Positions 17,773 through 26,754 are shown, counted from the stretch's first letter. The stretch is 42,698 nucleotides of DNA from Oscillospiraceae bacterium (GCA_030523195.1 JAUNJC010000004.1:1-42698); one strand, 5' to 3'. Program-made: numbers and translations. The notes: generated from the sequence alone by a model not told the origin.

Positions 17773-18471
17773 CTATTCTTTCCACGGTCGCTTTTTTCCC
17801 AGCCAGCCTTGTTCTTTCCAATATGCCACATCTGCGGCATTCCACCCATGCTGCTGTGCCATCCGCATCATGGAAAAGAATAATTTTGTTTTTAGGGAAG
17901 GTTTCACGTTTCCAGAATGCCGTTTTATGTTTTGTTGCAGCTTTTGCACACGTTTTGTAATCGCTGCTTTCTTTTTTGGTTTTACACCATCCCAATTCAC
18001 AGCTGCCACAGCCACACCATACGAATAGCATTTTCCAATGCCCCAGAAAAAGAAACTATGCCGCATATCCTTACAAGCGGAACGCATTCCAGCACCAGCA
18101 GCCGTTGTAATACAAACCGCCTGCTTTTGAAACATAGCGGTTTCTGGACGGTGTACCATCCAACGATATCCATAATGATCTAACAATGCCTTCATGGACC
18201 CTGTCACATGATAAACATAGACTGGAGAAGTAAAAATCAAGAGATCTGCCTGGTCGATGGCATCTGTAATCGGCTGCATCGCAGCAAAATGTGGACATTT
18301 TTGCTCTGATTCACTGAAACACATGGTGCACCCACAACAGAAATGTGGCATATCCCTCGGCAAAAAGAACTCTGTCATTTCGGTTTCTGTCCCCAGCTGT
18401 TCTGCCAGCATCCGCCCAATGTGATAAGTAGAACCCTTATGATTCTGTCCGTGCAGCAATACGATTTTCAT
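17773..18471 (-). CDS. Flavodoxin-family NAD(P)H-dependent reductase
   Basis: A 232-residue protein of the NADPH-dependent FMN reductase/flavodoxin-like family: N-terminal LLHGQNHKGSTYHIGRMLAEQL binds FMN phosphate, then CCGCTMCF as in iron-sulfur flavoprotein relatives, and LLIFTSPVYVYHVTGSMKALLDH, the classic second FMN loop. The cysteine group may bind a cluster or be redox-active. The start is the second ATG (18471), 8 nt from AGGAGG; the first (18477) is too close. It sits 21 nt after the ferredoxin-nitroreductase, a likely electron-transfer partner. Confidence 0.86.
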   Translation of the reverse strand: MKIVLLHGQNHKGSTYHIGRMLAEQLGTETEMTEFFLPRDMPHFCCGCTMCFSESEQKCPHFAAMQPITDAIDQADLLIFTSPVYVYHVTGSMKALLDHYGYRWMVHRPETAMFQKQAVCITTAAGAGMRSACKDMRHSFFFWGIGKCYSYGVAVAAVNWDGVKPKKKAAITKRVQKLQQNIKRHSGNVKPSLKTKLFFSMMRMAQQHGWNAADVAYWKEQGWLGKKRPWKE

Positions 18472-18492
18472 GTACATGTCCTCCTCAAAATT

Positions 18493-19272
18493 TTATAGCC
18501 ATTGGATCTCTAATGCCTGCAAGCGTTTCGGTACGGCCCGATACGGATTCTGTGCCGGATAGCCCAACATCAATGTGCCATAGACATTGCAGTCCACTGG
18601 CAGCTGCAAGCAGGTACGACATGCCGGAATCTGATTCAAAAACCTGGTCAAATAGCCGCCCCAGCAAGTCCCAATTCCATTTGCCTGTAACATCAGCTCT
18701 GCGGTTGCCAGTGCGATGGCAGTATCCTGACTGGGATTCAACGCTGTTTTTTTACAATATCCAATCAGAAGCACAGCATTTTCCCCCATGACAGGATTGT
18801 TCTTTCTGGCATATTCCAACGGAATTTCCGGAGAACATCCTGTTTCGGCACAGAACTGCAAAATCGCCTGCATGATTTCTTGCTGCTTTTCTGCATCCTG
18901 CAATATGATCCATTTTGTAGGATGTTCATTTTTGGCACTGGGTGCCAGCATAGCAATCTGTAATGCCTGTTGCAACAGTTCTGACGAAATCGGACGCTTT
19001 TGAAATTTCCGGTAGGAACGACGCTGCATCATTAGTTGTTGGACAATCTCCGGTGTATGCTCTGATAATGGAGTAACGGCATCCGAAACAGCAGACGCTC
19101 CATCAAAGGTAATGGCACCCTGCGGACAAATTGCAGCACAATGCATACAGGCAATGCACAGCTTGTCATTGCATCTTACCTGTTTATCGGCATTCATTTC
19201 TAATACGGTAAAGGGACAGACTGCAATACATTGTCCACAACTGGTACAAATCGCATCTTCTATGGTAATCAT
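18493..19272 (-). CDS. Nitroreductase fused to 2x[4Fe-4S] ferredoxin domain
   Basis: A 259-residue two-domain redox protein. The N-terminus holds two CxxCxxCxxxCP clusters (Cys9, 12, 15, 19 and Cys39, 42, 45, 49), followed by a nitroreductase FMN domain (RRSYRKFQKRPI at about 90, then LAPSAKNEHPTKW and GIGTCWGGYL). Such fusions are common in Clostridia and reduce nitro or enone compounds using reduced ferredoxin. First gene of the minus-strand redox operon; the ATG follows AGGAGG. The physiological substrate is unknown. Confidence 0.92.
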   Translation of the reverse strand: MITIEDAICTSCGQCIAVCPFTVLEMNADKQVRCNDKLCIACMHCAAICPQGAITFDGASAVSDAVTPLSEHTPEIVQQLMMQRRSYRKFQKRPISSELLQQALQIAMLAPSAKNEHPTKWIILQDAEKQQEIMQAILQFCAETGCSPEIPLEYARKNNPVMGENAVLLIGYCKKTALNPSQDTAIALATAELMLQANGIGTCWGGYLTRFLNQIPACRTCLQLPVDCNVYGTLMLGYPAQNPYRAVPKRLQALEIQWL

Positions 19273-19304
19273 ATCATTTCCTCCTGTTCTGCTTACCCTA
19301 ATAA

Positions 19305-19372
19305 TAGAAAAAACCGCCGCTCTGTTCTAGAAGAGAATATTGCAACATGAAATTCTCTAAAAACAGAGCGGT
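19305..19372 (-). terminator. Long two-part terminator hairpin of capA
   Basis: Outer stem CCGCTCTGTT (19317-19326) with AACAGAGCGG (19362-19371) and inner stem AGAGAAT/ATTCTCT (19332-19338 with 19352-19358). On the minus strand the stem is followed by GGTTTTTTC, a U-tract. It separates the capA gene from the nitroreductase operon on the same strand. Confidence 0.8.
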
Positions 19373-19415
19373 AGATTTCTCAGCCTTACAATTTTACTTG
19401 ATTCAAAATATCGTG

Positions 19416-20849
19416 TTAATCCAGCTTCTGAAATTCCTTCGGAATGGCAGTATCAATGATTTCCTGAATCTTGTCCATATTCCAAACACCATATTCGCCT
19501 GTCATCGCATAGGGAATGCCATGTGCATTTGCTAATTCTTCTGTATAATCCTTGTACGCAATCAGCCGCAAATTTGTCAAAGAACCATCATCATACTGTG
19601 TGATAATCGGACGCACCTGTACATTTTCCACCGTCACCTGTGCAGTTGCATCATCATACACTAACTCAAAATCCGCTACTTCACCGATGATGTTGATATT
19701 AAATGTCTGGGCAGAAACAAAATTGCCCAGTGCATAGAATACAAAGCCCTCTGTACCATCGGAACGTGTGATGTATTCCATTGTCTGCGGCACATGCGGA
19801 TGGTTGCCAATGATGACATCTGCACCCCATTCAATCATGTTCTGTGCCTGTGCCTTGACGCCATCTCTTACCTCAAAAGTATCTTCATCGCCCCAATGTG
19901 CAGAAACAACGACAATATCTGCAATTTCATTTGCCTGTTTGATTTGCTCCTGAATCAAATCTTCCTGCGTTGTCAAAATAACCTGAATGGGAGAATCTTC
20001 GGGAACCATATACCCATTGATATTCTCGGTATAAGCAAGAAATGCCACTTTCAATCCGTTAAATTCCTTCACACGGATATTCTCCATATCTTCTACATCC
20101 CGATAAACCCCGTATGTCAACAAATCTGGATATTTCTTCTGCATCTCGTCCCAATAGTCAAGGCTGGCAGACAAGCCGTCAATCCCCTTATCCAGCAAGT
20201 GATTATTGCTCATAGAAACGACATTGAAACCGGCATTCATCAGGGCATCTCCAACCTCTGGCGGAGAATTAAAGTTAAAATTACTGCCGCTGATTTCAAA
20301 GCTTGGATCTCCACAAATAATAGTTTCCTGATTGATGATTCGCAAATCTGCACCTGTGCCCATAATCAAATCCGTAATACCGTCATAAACATAGTCGAAA
20401 TTATATTCTTCGCCGTTTTCTGCGTGTGCAGCGGCACTATTATAAACAGACGTTTGCACCAGATTATCTCCGACTGCCACGACATGCACTCGATCGCCCT
20501 TTTCCGGCTCCGTTGGGATTTCTGTGGTCGCTTCTGTACTGGAAGATTCAGTGGTATGTACAGTATCTGTCGGTGCATTTGCCTGTATCACGCCGCTTTC
20601 CTTTGGGATGGATTGGCAATTGCTGCAACGGACACAAACAAACACAATCAATACGACCAGAGCAAGCAGAATCAAAATGGCATTTCTGCGGCGGCGATAG
20701 CCAATCCCCTTTTTCTTTTTGGGTTTGCGATTCTGCGGCGGCTGTGGGGGACGCTGCTGCGACGGTCGCTGGGGCATTCGTTGGGGCGGTCTTTTCTGTC
20801 CAGAAGAGCGGGCAGAAATCGGTCGTTGCGGGGAATACTGATTTTCCAT
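19416..20849 (-). CDS. CapA family metallophosphatase-fold protein
   Basis: A 477-residue membrane protein. Residues 1-55 are a Pro/Gln/Arg/Lys-rich cytoplasmic tail, about 57-73 a transmembrane helix, then a Ser/Thr/Glu linker and the CapA/PgsA-type calcineurin-like domain, recognisable by VAVGDNLV, the SMSNNHLLDKG segment, SAHWGDED and IIGNHPHVPQTMEY. CapA belongs to poly-gamma-glutamate synthesis in Bacillus, but isolated CapA-like proteins are widespread and need not make that polymer; no capB or capC is present here. Likely an exported surface enzyme. Transcribed from a promoter about 200 nt upstream. Confidence 0.88.
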   Translation of the reverse strand: MENQYSPQRPISARSSGQKRPPQRMPQRPSQQRPPQPPQNRKPKKKKGIGYRRRRNAILILLALVVLIVFVCVRCSNCQSIPKESGVIQANAPTDTVHTTESSSTEATTEIPTEPEKGDRVHVVAVGDNLVQTSVYNSAAAHAENGEEYNFDYVYDGITDLIMGTGADLRIINQETIICGDPSFEISGSNFNFNSPPEVGDALMNAGFNVVSMSNNHLLDKGIDGLSASLDYWDEMQKKYPDLLTYGVYRDVEDMENIRVKEFNGLKVAFLAYTENINGYMVPEDSPIQVILTTQEDLIQEQIKQANEIADIVVVSAHWGDEDTFEVRDGVKAQAQNMIEWGADVIIGNHPHVPQTMEYITRSDGTEGFVFYALGNFVSAQTFNINIIGEVADFELVYDDATAQVTVENVQVRPIITQYDDGSLTNLRLIAYKDYTEELANAHGIPYAMTGEYGVWNMDKIQEIIDTAIPKEFQKLD

Positions 20850-20943
20850 TTTTACATCCTCATTTCTTTTTATATGGTATTTTTATTCCGGTAAATTATA
20901 AAGATAGGAATTTAAAATATACTCTGGATTTTCATAATAAAAA

Positions 20944-21012
20944 CTACCCAATGGAAATCTCCATCAGCCTCCAGTCTCCGATACAGTTGCGTCTTTGTAC
21001 TGTTTCGTTCAT
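20944..21012 (-). CDS. Candidate leader ORF upstream of capA
   Basis: A 22-codon frame beginning MNETVQRRN after AAGGAG (21022-21027) at 9-nt spacing, within the 200-nt capA leader. A second start 4 nt upstream (21016) in another frame would encode a 34-residue peptide ending at 20912. The Shine-Dalgarno is strong but two competing frames and lack of a recognised peptide keep this tentative. Confidence 0.28.
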   Translation of the reverse strand: MNETVQRRNCIGDWRLMEISIG

Positions 21013-21055
21013 GCATACAAACTCCTTGCAAAAATATATAACAAGATTTTATTTT

Positions 21056-21084
21056 ATTATAACAGAAAAATCGTCAAATTGCAA
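21056..21084 (-). promoter_or_regulatory. capA promoter
   Basis: On the minus strand TTGCAA (21079-21084), 17-nt spacer, TATAAT (21056-21061), with TGT directly before the -10 (extended -10). It gives capA a leader of about 200 nt. Confidence 0.7.
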
Positions 21085-21134
21085 TCGCTTCTTTGAAAAA
21101 ATCAACAATCTGCGGAAATTCCAATGCCATTCAC

Positions 21135-21163
21135 GCATGAATGCAAAAACATTGCCCATACTA
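21135..21163 (+). promoter_or_regulatory. Sigma-G-type promoter of the gerA operon
   Basis: GCATG (21135-21139), 17-nt spacer, CATACTA (21157-21163). This fits the forespore sigma-G consensus GHATR / CATWHTA at near-usual spacing. It lies about 30 nt before the TTG start of gerAA, leaving a short leader with the GAGGAGA ribosome binding site, as expected for a forespore-expressed germinant receptor. Confidence 0.65.
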
Positions 21164-21195
21164 ATCACAACATTACAGGAAAAGAGGAGAAGCCA

Positions 21196-22650
21196 TTGAA
21201 CGATTTTGCAAAAGAAACCATTTTGCCAAACTTATCCCAAAATATCAAACGGATTCGAGAAATTGCCGATAACAGCTCCGACTTGCTGGTCAATGAATTT
21301 CTCTTGAGTGGTGTACCAGCGGCTTTGCTCTGCTGCGAAGGCATGCTTTCCACCAGTACCATTACAGAACTCATCCTCGAACCCATTGTTAAAATTCAGC
21401 TATCCCATCCCACTGCTGACCAACTTTTCAACCACATCCAACAGCATCAACTATTCTCCATTGACCGTGCTGAGGCAAAAACCTATCGGGAATTATTTCG
21501 TTTTCTCAACTCTGGCTTTGCAGTACTACTGCTAGACGGTGCCAAAAAAGCATTGGTGTTCGGGGTGCAGGGCTATGAAAAACGAAGTGTTTCCACACCA
21601 TCCAGTGAAAACAATATTTTAGGTGCAAAGGATGGCTTTGTAGAAGTAGTACGTACCAATATGTCTCTCCTTCGCCGCCGCATTAAATCGCCCTTTCTTA
21701 AACTGGAACTCCTCTGCTACGGTGATAAAAGTCAGACGGATATTTGTATTTGCTATCTCTATGACCGTGTACCGAAATCTCTCATTCGGCAAATCAAACA
21801 CCAATTAGATGGAATGAAACTGGAAACCATTCTCTCCAGCGGCTACATTCGTCCATTCTTAGAAACCAGTCGTGCCTCCCTTTTTGATACAATTAGCACC
21901 ACACAGCGTCCAGATGTTCTCTGTGCCAAACTCTTAGAGGGTCGAGTCGGCATTTTAATTGACGGCACGCCCTTTGCTCTGGTCATTCCAAAGCTGTTTA
22001 ACGAGAGCTTTCAGTCTATGGATGACTACTGCTACAAACCTTATTACGCCACTTTCATTCGCTGGCTGAAATACGCTGCTTTTTTAATCTCCCTGCTGCT
22101 GCCAGCATTGTATGTTGCTGTTGCTCTGCATCATCCAGAATTGCTCAACCGCACCCTTTTGCTCATTTTGGCAAAATCCGAAGAAACTGCGCCGCTTTCT
22201 CTTACCACAGAAGCCATCGGGATTCTGCTTGTCTATGAAATCATTCGAGAGGCAGGACTGCGTCTTCCGCAAGCGGTTGGCGGTGCAGTAAGTATTGTTG
22301 CCGGTTTGATTGTGGGAGATGCTGCCGTTTCCTCTGGACTCATCAGCACCCCCATGCTGACGGTTACAGCCATTGCAGTCATTGCTGGATTTGTAATTCC
22401 CGATTTGAATCCACCCGTTAGTGTCCTGCGGCTTCTGTTTGTACTGGCTGGTGGATTAGGTGGTCTGTTTGGCATCAGTCTTCTCGGAGCAGCCGTTCTA
22501 TTTCACATCTGTGCTGCTGAGAATCACGGATTTCCACTCACCTCACCATTCACGCCTTTCCACAAAAATGGAATGCGGGATGTGTTATACCGTGCTGACT
22601 TTCCTGAAATGCAGTCCGGCAACTTTACCGTGGAGGAATATCATGAATAA
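21196..22650 (+). CDS. gerAA: Spore germination protein GerAA (GerA family)
   Basis: A-subunit of a germinant receptor in the spore inner membrane (484 residues). The N-terminal soluble domain runs to about residue 290, with VRTNMSLLRRRIKSPFLK and the KLLEGRVGILIDGTPFALVIP segment characteristic of GerA family proteins; several transmembrane helices follow (about 295-450) with the EIIREAGLRLPQAVGGAVSIVAG-type conserved stretch. Start TTG at 21196 is supported by GAGGAGA 5-6 nt upstream and by the sigma-G promoter; an in-frame ATG at 21124 lies upstream of that promoter. Overlaps gerAB by 8 nt. Confidence 0.94.
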   Translation: MNDFAKETILPNLSQNIKRIREIADNSSDLLVNEFLLSGVPAALLCCEGMLSTSTITELILEPIVKIQLSHPTADQLFNHIQQHQLFSIDRAEAKTYRELFRFLNSGFAVLLLDGAKKALVFGVQGYEKRSVSTPSSENNILGAKDGFVEVVRTNMSLLRRRIKSPFLKLELLCYGDKSQTDICICYLYDRVPKSLIRQIKHQLDGMKLETILSSGYIRPFLETSRASLFDTISTTQRPDVLCAKLLEGRVGILIDGTPFALVIPKLFNESFQSMDDYCYKPYYATFIRWLKYAAFLISLLLPALYVAVALHHPELLNRTLLLILAKSEETAPLSLTTEAIGILLVYEIIREAGLRLPQAVGGAVSIVAGLIVGDAAVSSGLISTPMLTVTAIAVIAGFVIPDLNPPVSVLRLLFVLAGGLGGLFGISLLGAAVLFHICAAENHGFPLTSPFTPFHKNGMRDVLYRADFPEMQSGNFTVEEYHE

Positions 22651-23674
22651 ATTGCGCTCCAGTCAAATGACCATTCTGCTCACCTTGTCTACTGCTTTTT
22701 CCCTTATGTGTGCCGCCTTTCCCTTTACGCTGGAACAGATCCTTGGTACTGCCATTTCCATCGGCGTACAAATCCTGCTTTGTATTCCCGTATTACTGCT
22801 TACCAAACACAATGATAGTCTTGCGGCACACTGCACCGGACACAAACTCCTACCTTTGGCATTTCTGCTATATTTTCTAATCAGCGGCGGTCGTTCTGTG
22901 GTACAACTCTGGAATGTGTCTGACAGTCTCTCTCTCCCTTTCTCCAATGCCATGCTCGCAGCTGCCTTAATTGCAGCTGTTTGCCTTTACACATCCGCTC
23001 TTGGTATCCAGACACTGGCACGCAGCAGCACACTGGTCTTCGGCATTCTAGCACTCACACTGCTGGTGATGCTTGCAGGTGGCTATCAAACCATCCACCT
23101 ACAGGAACTTTCTTTTTCCCCAGATGCAACCATTTGGCAGGGATTCCTACAACATTTGTCTCTTGCAGATGAATTACCCGTTTTGGTATTGCTGCTCAGC
23201 TTTTTAGATAAGCATGCCGTCAAAAGTACACTGCGTTTTTTTGGATTTTCTCTATTGATTTGGAGTTTCGTTCTATTCTTAGGAATAACCATTTTAGGCA
23301 ATTTCATGAATCATGCAACCTATCCATTTTTTATGATCACAAATGTTTCCCAGCCTTTCCGGACACAGCGATCAGATGCATTATATCTGGTATTATTTGT
23401 GTTGTTGTGCATATTGCGTTTGACCTTATTGACCACGCTTTCCGCACACTTATTGGGACAGGCATTTCCAAAACTTCGCTGCCGCAATTTGATCTGCCTG
23501 CTGGCAATTCTTTGTTTTGCTGCGGTACTTGGCATATGGAACATGGCATCCGGTTGGTGGTATATTTTTCTAATTGGAATCCTGACAACCATTGTACCAT
23601 GGGGGCTGCTCTTCTGCAAACCCCAAAACCAACAGGGAGATGGTGCCGGAAATAGGAAAATGGCATCTTCCTAA
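22643..23674 (+). CDS. gerAB: Spore germination protein GerAB (permease-like subunit)
   Basis: B-subunit of the germinant receptor, an amino-acid-permease-like membrane protein of 343 residues with about ten hydrophobic segments. In homologues this subunit binds the germinant within its transmembrane core. It starts MNKLRSSQMTILLTLSTAFS, as in the GerAB/endospore germination permease family (which begins with a short tail plus IS-x-RQ-like segment). The ATG overlaps the end of gerAA, implying coupled translation. Sequence conservation is low, so operon context is part of the evidence. Confidence 0.9.
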   Translation: MNKLRSSQMTILLTLSTAFSLMCAAFPFTLEQILGTAISIGVQILLCIPVLLLTKHNDSLAAHCTGHKLLPLAFLLYFLISGGRSVVQLWNVSDSLSLPFSNAMLAAALIAAVCLYTSALGIQTLARSSTLVFGILALTLLVMLAGGYQTIHLQELSFSPDATIWQGFLQHLSLADELPVLVLLLSFLDKHAVKSTLRFFGFSLLIWSFVLFLGITILGNFMNHATYPFFMITNVSQPFRTQRSDALYLVLFVLLCILRLTLLTTLSAHLLGQAFPKLRCRNLICLLAILCFAAVLGIWNMASGWWYIFLIGILTTIVPWGLLFCKPQNQQGDGAGNRKMASS

Positions 23675-23735
23675 CTCTTACGACGTTTCATCGCATTCTC
23701 TCTATCACCAACAACCATAAGAAAGGAGGCATCCT

Positions 23736-24671
23736 ATGAAACCACTTCGCTCCTGTTTTTCTCTCCTGCTTGCTGGTACAATTTTTCTCTCCGGCTGCTC
23801 TGTTACACAGGTGAAAGACCGCTTCTATCTACAGGCAATCGAACTCTCTCATTCTCGTTATCCTACAGTACAGCTTCATGCATTTACTTCCGATCAAGCA
23901 GACTGTACCGGAAGCGGTACAACCCTTCATGCTGCGTTAGAGGATGCTGAAATCCCAGCCGGTCGTGAATTATTCTTGGGGCATTTAGAACTGCTTTGTT
24001 TACAGGATACGGCTTTTGCTGGACAGCTTACAGAACTGCTGCAATCCTATCGTCTCTCCTCTGGCTGCAAGGTTATTTATACCGCTCATTCTTTGGAATC
24101 CGTAAACACAGAAGAACTTTTAGAAAATCTAAAGCAGGAAGAACAAAACGGACGGCTTCCGAAAACAGAACTGATGACCATTCTAAAAGAACTTTCCAAC
24201 TCCTCCGGTACAGCACTGCTGCCGTTCTGTCTAACAACAGGCTTTTCTCTCATATTGATTCAGCCAGATGGTGCAAAAGGTACGCTGTCCAATGAAGCCA
24301 TACAAGGTCTATGCTGGATTCGAGGGGAAAACTATCCAGAACGAGTCAGCATCTCCGAGGAAGAACAAGCAAGCGATTTTTTCATTGAACATGCAGCTAC
24401 AAAACTAACAGCTACCGTAAATTCCGGCATTCCGGTTGTCACAGTTTCCATTACCATACAAGGAAAAGGCAATGCAGTTGCTCTGCGAGAGCAACTCGAA
24501 ACCGCTTGTCAGGCGGCAGAGGAAGAAACAGTGAAAAAATACAAGGCAGATGTCATTGGACTGGAAGCCTGCCTACGGCAACAATGCTACGAATTATATG
24601 CAGAGCAAAATTGGGACGGGATTTTGCATACAGTAAATTTTGTGCATGAAATCACAATTTTAACAGAATAA
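23736..24671 (+). CDS. gerAC: Spore germination lipoprotein GerAC (Ger(x)C family)
   Basis: C-subunit of the germinant receptor, a lipoprotein anchored on the outer face of the spore inner membrane. Signal peptide with lipobox LSGC (Cys21); the mature part begins with VKDRFYLQAIELSH. At 311 residues it is shorter than the roughly 370 of Bacillus GerAC. The C-terminal domain (about 215-311) has the KLTATVNSGIPVVTVSITI and CYELYAEQNWDGI segments of this family. ATG follows AAAGGAGG, 61 nt after gerAB. A terminator follows downstream. Confidence 0.92.
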   Translation: MKPLRSCFSLLLAGTIFLSGCSVTQVKDRFYLQAIELSHSRYPTVQLHAFTSDQADCTGSGTTLHAALEDAEIPAGRELFLGHLELLCLQDTAFAGQLTELLQSYRLSSGCKVIYTAHSLESVNTEELLENLKQEEQNGRLPKTELMTILKELSNSSGTALLPFCLTTGFSLILIQPDGAKGTLSNEAIQGLCWIRGENYPERVSISEEEQASDFFIEHAATKLTATVNSGIPVVTVSITIQGKGNAVALREQLETACQAAEEETVKKYKADVIGLEACLRQQCYELYAEQNWDGILHTVNFVHEITILTE

Positions 24672-24745
24672 CAGGAGATGACGCAGCCGATTCAAGAAAA
24701 AGCAAATGCATTTCATGGAATTGTCCGCCATCCCCTGAAAAATAG

Positions 24746-24786
24746 AAAAACAGATCATCCTGTCCTTCACAGAATGATCTGTTTTT
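24746..24786 (+). terminator. Terminator of the gerA operon
   Basis: A perfect 13-bp inverted repeat (24746-24758 with 24774-24786) around a 15-nt loop; the right arm ends in GTTTTT followed by CTTT, providing the U-tract on the plus strand. Confidence 0.8.
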
Positions 24787-24874
24787 CTTTCATCTTGTTA
24801 CTTTTCTACTTTTCATCAAAATATCAATGGAGAAAACTGCATTTTTCCACAATCTTTAAACAACTCCAAATGCA

Positions 24875-24909
24875 ACAAGACCGCTCTGCAAATGCAAAGC
24901 GGTTCTTGT
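24875..24909 (-). terminator. Stem-loop downstream of pckG
   Basis: ACAAGACCGCT (24875-24885) pairs with AGCGG-T-TCTTGT (24898-24909) with one bulged base. It is 27 nt after the pckG stop. The flanking U-tracts are weak on both strands, so termination here is probable rather than clear. Confidence 0.5.
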
Positions 24910-24936
24910 TTAAAACAATATAAAAGATGTGATTGC

Positions 24937-26754
24937 TTACTTGTTCAGTCTTGCTTCAATCTTATCCAGTTCTGCCATCAATTCAGCCGGTACCTTACCA
25001 CCCTTTGCTGCGATGTCATCCTGATAATATCTCCGCATTTCTGCAATTTCCTTCTTCCACAAATCGGTATCTACAGCCAGAAGCTTGTCCAGAATTGCCG
25101 GTGTCACTTCGTCTTCAATACCAGTCAGGTTCAGATCTTCCTTCTTCGGCAGATAACCAATTGCAGTTTCCACTGCATCTGCCTTACCTTCACAACGCTT
25201 GATAATCCAGTCGAGGACTCTCATGTTGTCGCCAAAGCCCGGCCACAGGAAATTGCCTTCTTCATCCTGCTTGAACCAGTTTACATTGAAGATCTTCGGT
25301 GCCTTGTCGCCCAGCTTTTCGCCCATTTCGAGCCAGTGTGCCCAGTAGTCACCAACATTATAACCAATGAACGGCTTCATTGCCATCGGGTCGTGACGCA
25401 GAACACCAACTGCACCAGTAGCAGCTGCTGTGGTCTCAGAAGATACGGCAGAACCCATATAGGTGCCATGTGTCCAGTCAAAGGACTGATATACCAACGG
25501 TGTGGTAGAAGCACGGCGACCACCAAAGACAATTGCAGAAATCGGAACACCCTCTGGATTGTTGAATTCCGGAGAAATGCACGGGCAATTTTCAGCCGGT
25601 GCAGTAAATCTGGAGTTCGGATGCGCCAGTGTGTTGCCTTCTGCGATAAATTCCGGTCCATTTACCTTTGCACCCTTCCACTCGGTTGCATCTACCGGCG
25701 GATTCTTATCCAGCTTTTCCCACCAAACGGTGCCGTCTTCATTATTCAGAGCAACGTTGGTAAAGATGGTGTTCTTACGTGTACAAGCCAGAGCATTCGG
25801 GTTAGACTTTTCATTGGTACCCGGTGCAACACCGAAGAAGCCATTTTCCGGATTGATTGCATACAGTCTGCCATCCTTGCCCGGCTTCATCCAAGCAATA
25901 TCATCGCCGACTGTGAATACCTTGTAGCCATCCTTCTGATAGCCCTCCGGCGGAATCAGCATTGCCAAATTGGTCTTGCCGCAAGCAGACGGGAACGCAG
26001 CTGTAATATAAACGGTTTCGCCGTTCGGCTTCTGTACGCCCAAAATCAGCATGTGTTCTGCCATCCAGCCTTCATTCTTACCCTGGAAGGAAGCAATTCG
26101 CAGTGCAAAGCACTTCTTGCCGAGCAGAACGTTACCGCCGTAAGCAGAGTTAATAGACCAAATGGTATTTTCTTCTGGGAACTGTACAATATAACGGTTT
26201 TCTGGATCGACATCTGCCTTAGAGTGCAGACCACGAACGAAATCGTTGGAAACATCACCCAGATTCTTGAATGCATCTACACCCATTCTGGTCATGATAT
26301 TCATGTTCAGAACAACATAGATAGAATCTGTCAGTTCTACACCGACCTTTGCAAGCGGAGAACCGATCGGACCCATAGAATACGGAATGACATACATGGT
26401 TCTGCCCTTCATCACACCATCATACAGCGGTGTCAGCTTTGCCTTCATCTCTTCCGGATCCATCCAGTTGTTGGTCGGACCAGCATCTTCTTTATTCTTC
26501 GTGCAGATAAAGGTTCTATCCTCTACTCTTGCAACGTCATTCGGCAGGGTTCTATGATACAAACAGCCCGGCAGCTTATCCGGATTCAGCTTGTACATCT
26601 TATCCCGGTTGCCTTCTGGCAGAGAAGTAACTTCTTCTGTCAACGCATCCAGCTGTTCTTTGGAACCATCGATCCATACGACTTGATCCGGCTTGGTCAA
26701 AGCAACCATTTCATCGACCCATGCCAGAACATTTTTGTTGTTTGTCAATGCCAT
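24937..26754 (-). CDS. pckG: Phosphoenolpyruvate carboxykinase (GTP)
   Basis: GTP-dependent PEPCK (605 residues) interconverting oxaloacetate and phosphoenolpyruvate; in rumen and gut anaerobes the enzyme often runs toward oxaloacetate, fixing CO2 on the way to succinate. Identifying segments are VIPYSMGPIGSPLAKVGVELTDS, the kinase-1a P-loop FPSACGKTNLAMLIPP, GDDIAWMK and the FGGRR segment near residue 415. ATP-type PckA has a different sequence. The ATG follows AGGAGG. It has its own near-perfect promoter and a leader with hairpins. Confidence 0.97.
   Translation of the reverse strand: MALTNNKNVLAWVDEMVALTKPDQVVWIDGSKEQLDALTEEVTSLPEGNRDKMYKLNPDKLPGCLYHRTLPNDVARVEDRTFICTKNKEDAGPTNNWMDPEEMKAKLTPLYDGVMKGRTMYVIPYSMGPIGSPLAKVGVELTDSIYVVLNMNIMTRMGVDAFKNLGDVSNDFVRGLHSKADVDPENRYIVQFPEENTIWSINSAYGGNVLLGKKCFALRIASFQGKNEGWMAEHMLILGVQKPNGETVYITAAFPSACGKTNLAMLIPPEGYQKDGYKVFTVGDDIAWMKPGKDGRLYAINPENGFFGVAPGTNEKSNPNALACTRKNTIFTNVALNNEDGTVWWEKLDKNPPVDATEWKGAKVNGPEFIAEGNTLAHPNSRFTAPAENCPCISPEFNNPEGVPISAIVFGGRRASTTPLVYQSFDWTHGTYMGSAVSSETTAAATGAVGVLRHDPMAMKPFIGYNVGDYWAHWLEMGEKLGDKAPKIFNVNWFKQDEEGNFLWPGFGDNMRVLDWIIKRCEGKADAVETAIGYLPKKEDLNLTGIEDEVTPAILDKLLAVDTDLWKKEIAEMRRYYQDDIAAKGGKVPAELMAELDKIEARLNK

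Larger units (their letters stand above)
20850..21195. other. Divergent intergenic region between capA and gerAA
   Basis: This 346-nt stretch holds a minus-strand sigma-A promoter (21056-21084), a long capA leader with a short candidate ORF, another isolated minus-strand TATAAT (20895-20900) without a -35, and a plus-strand sigma-G-type promoter (21135-21163). No full gene is present; longer open frames on either strand lack usable start sites. Confidence 0.6.

Noticed and set aside
19794..20894. Plus-strand frame of 366 codons opposite capA
   Set aside because: Antisense shadow of the capA coding sequence, with no ribosome binding site and no family match.
24678..24923. An 81-codon frame after gerAC
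   Set aside because: It runs through the terminator hairpin of the gerA operon and has no convincing ribosome binding site for a new gene.
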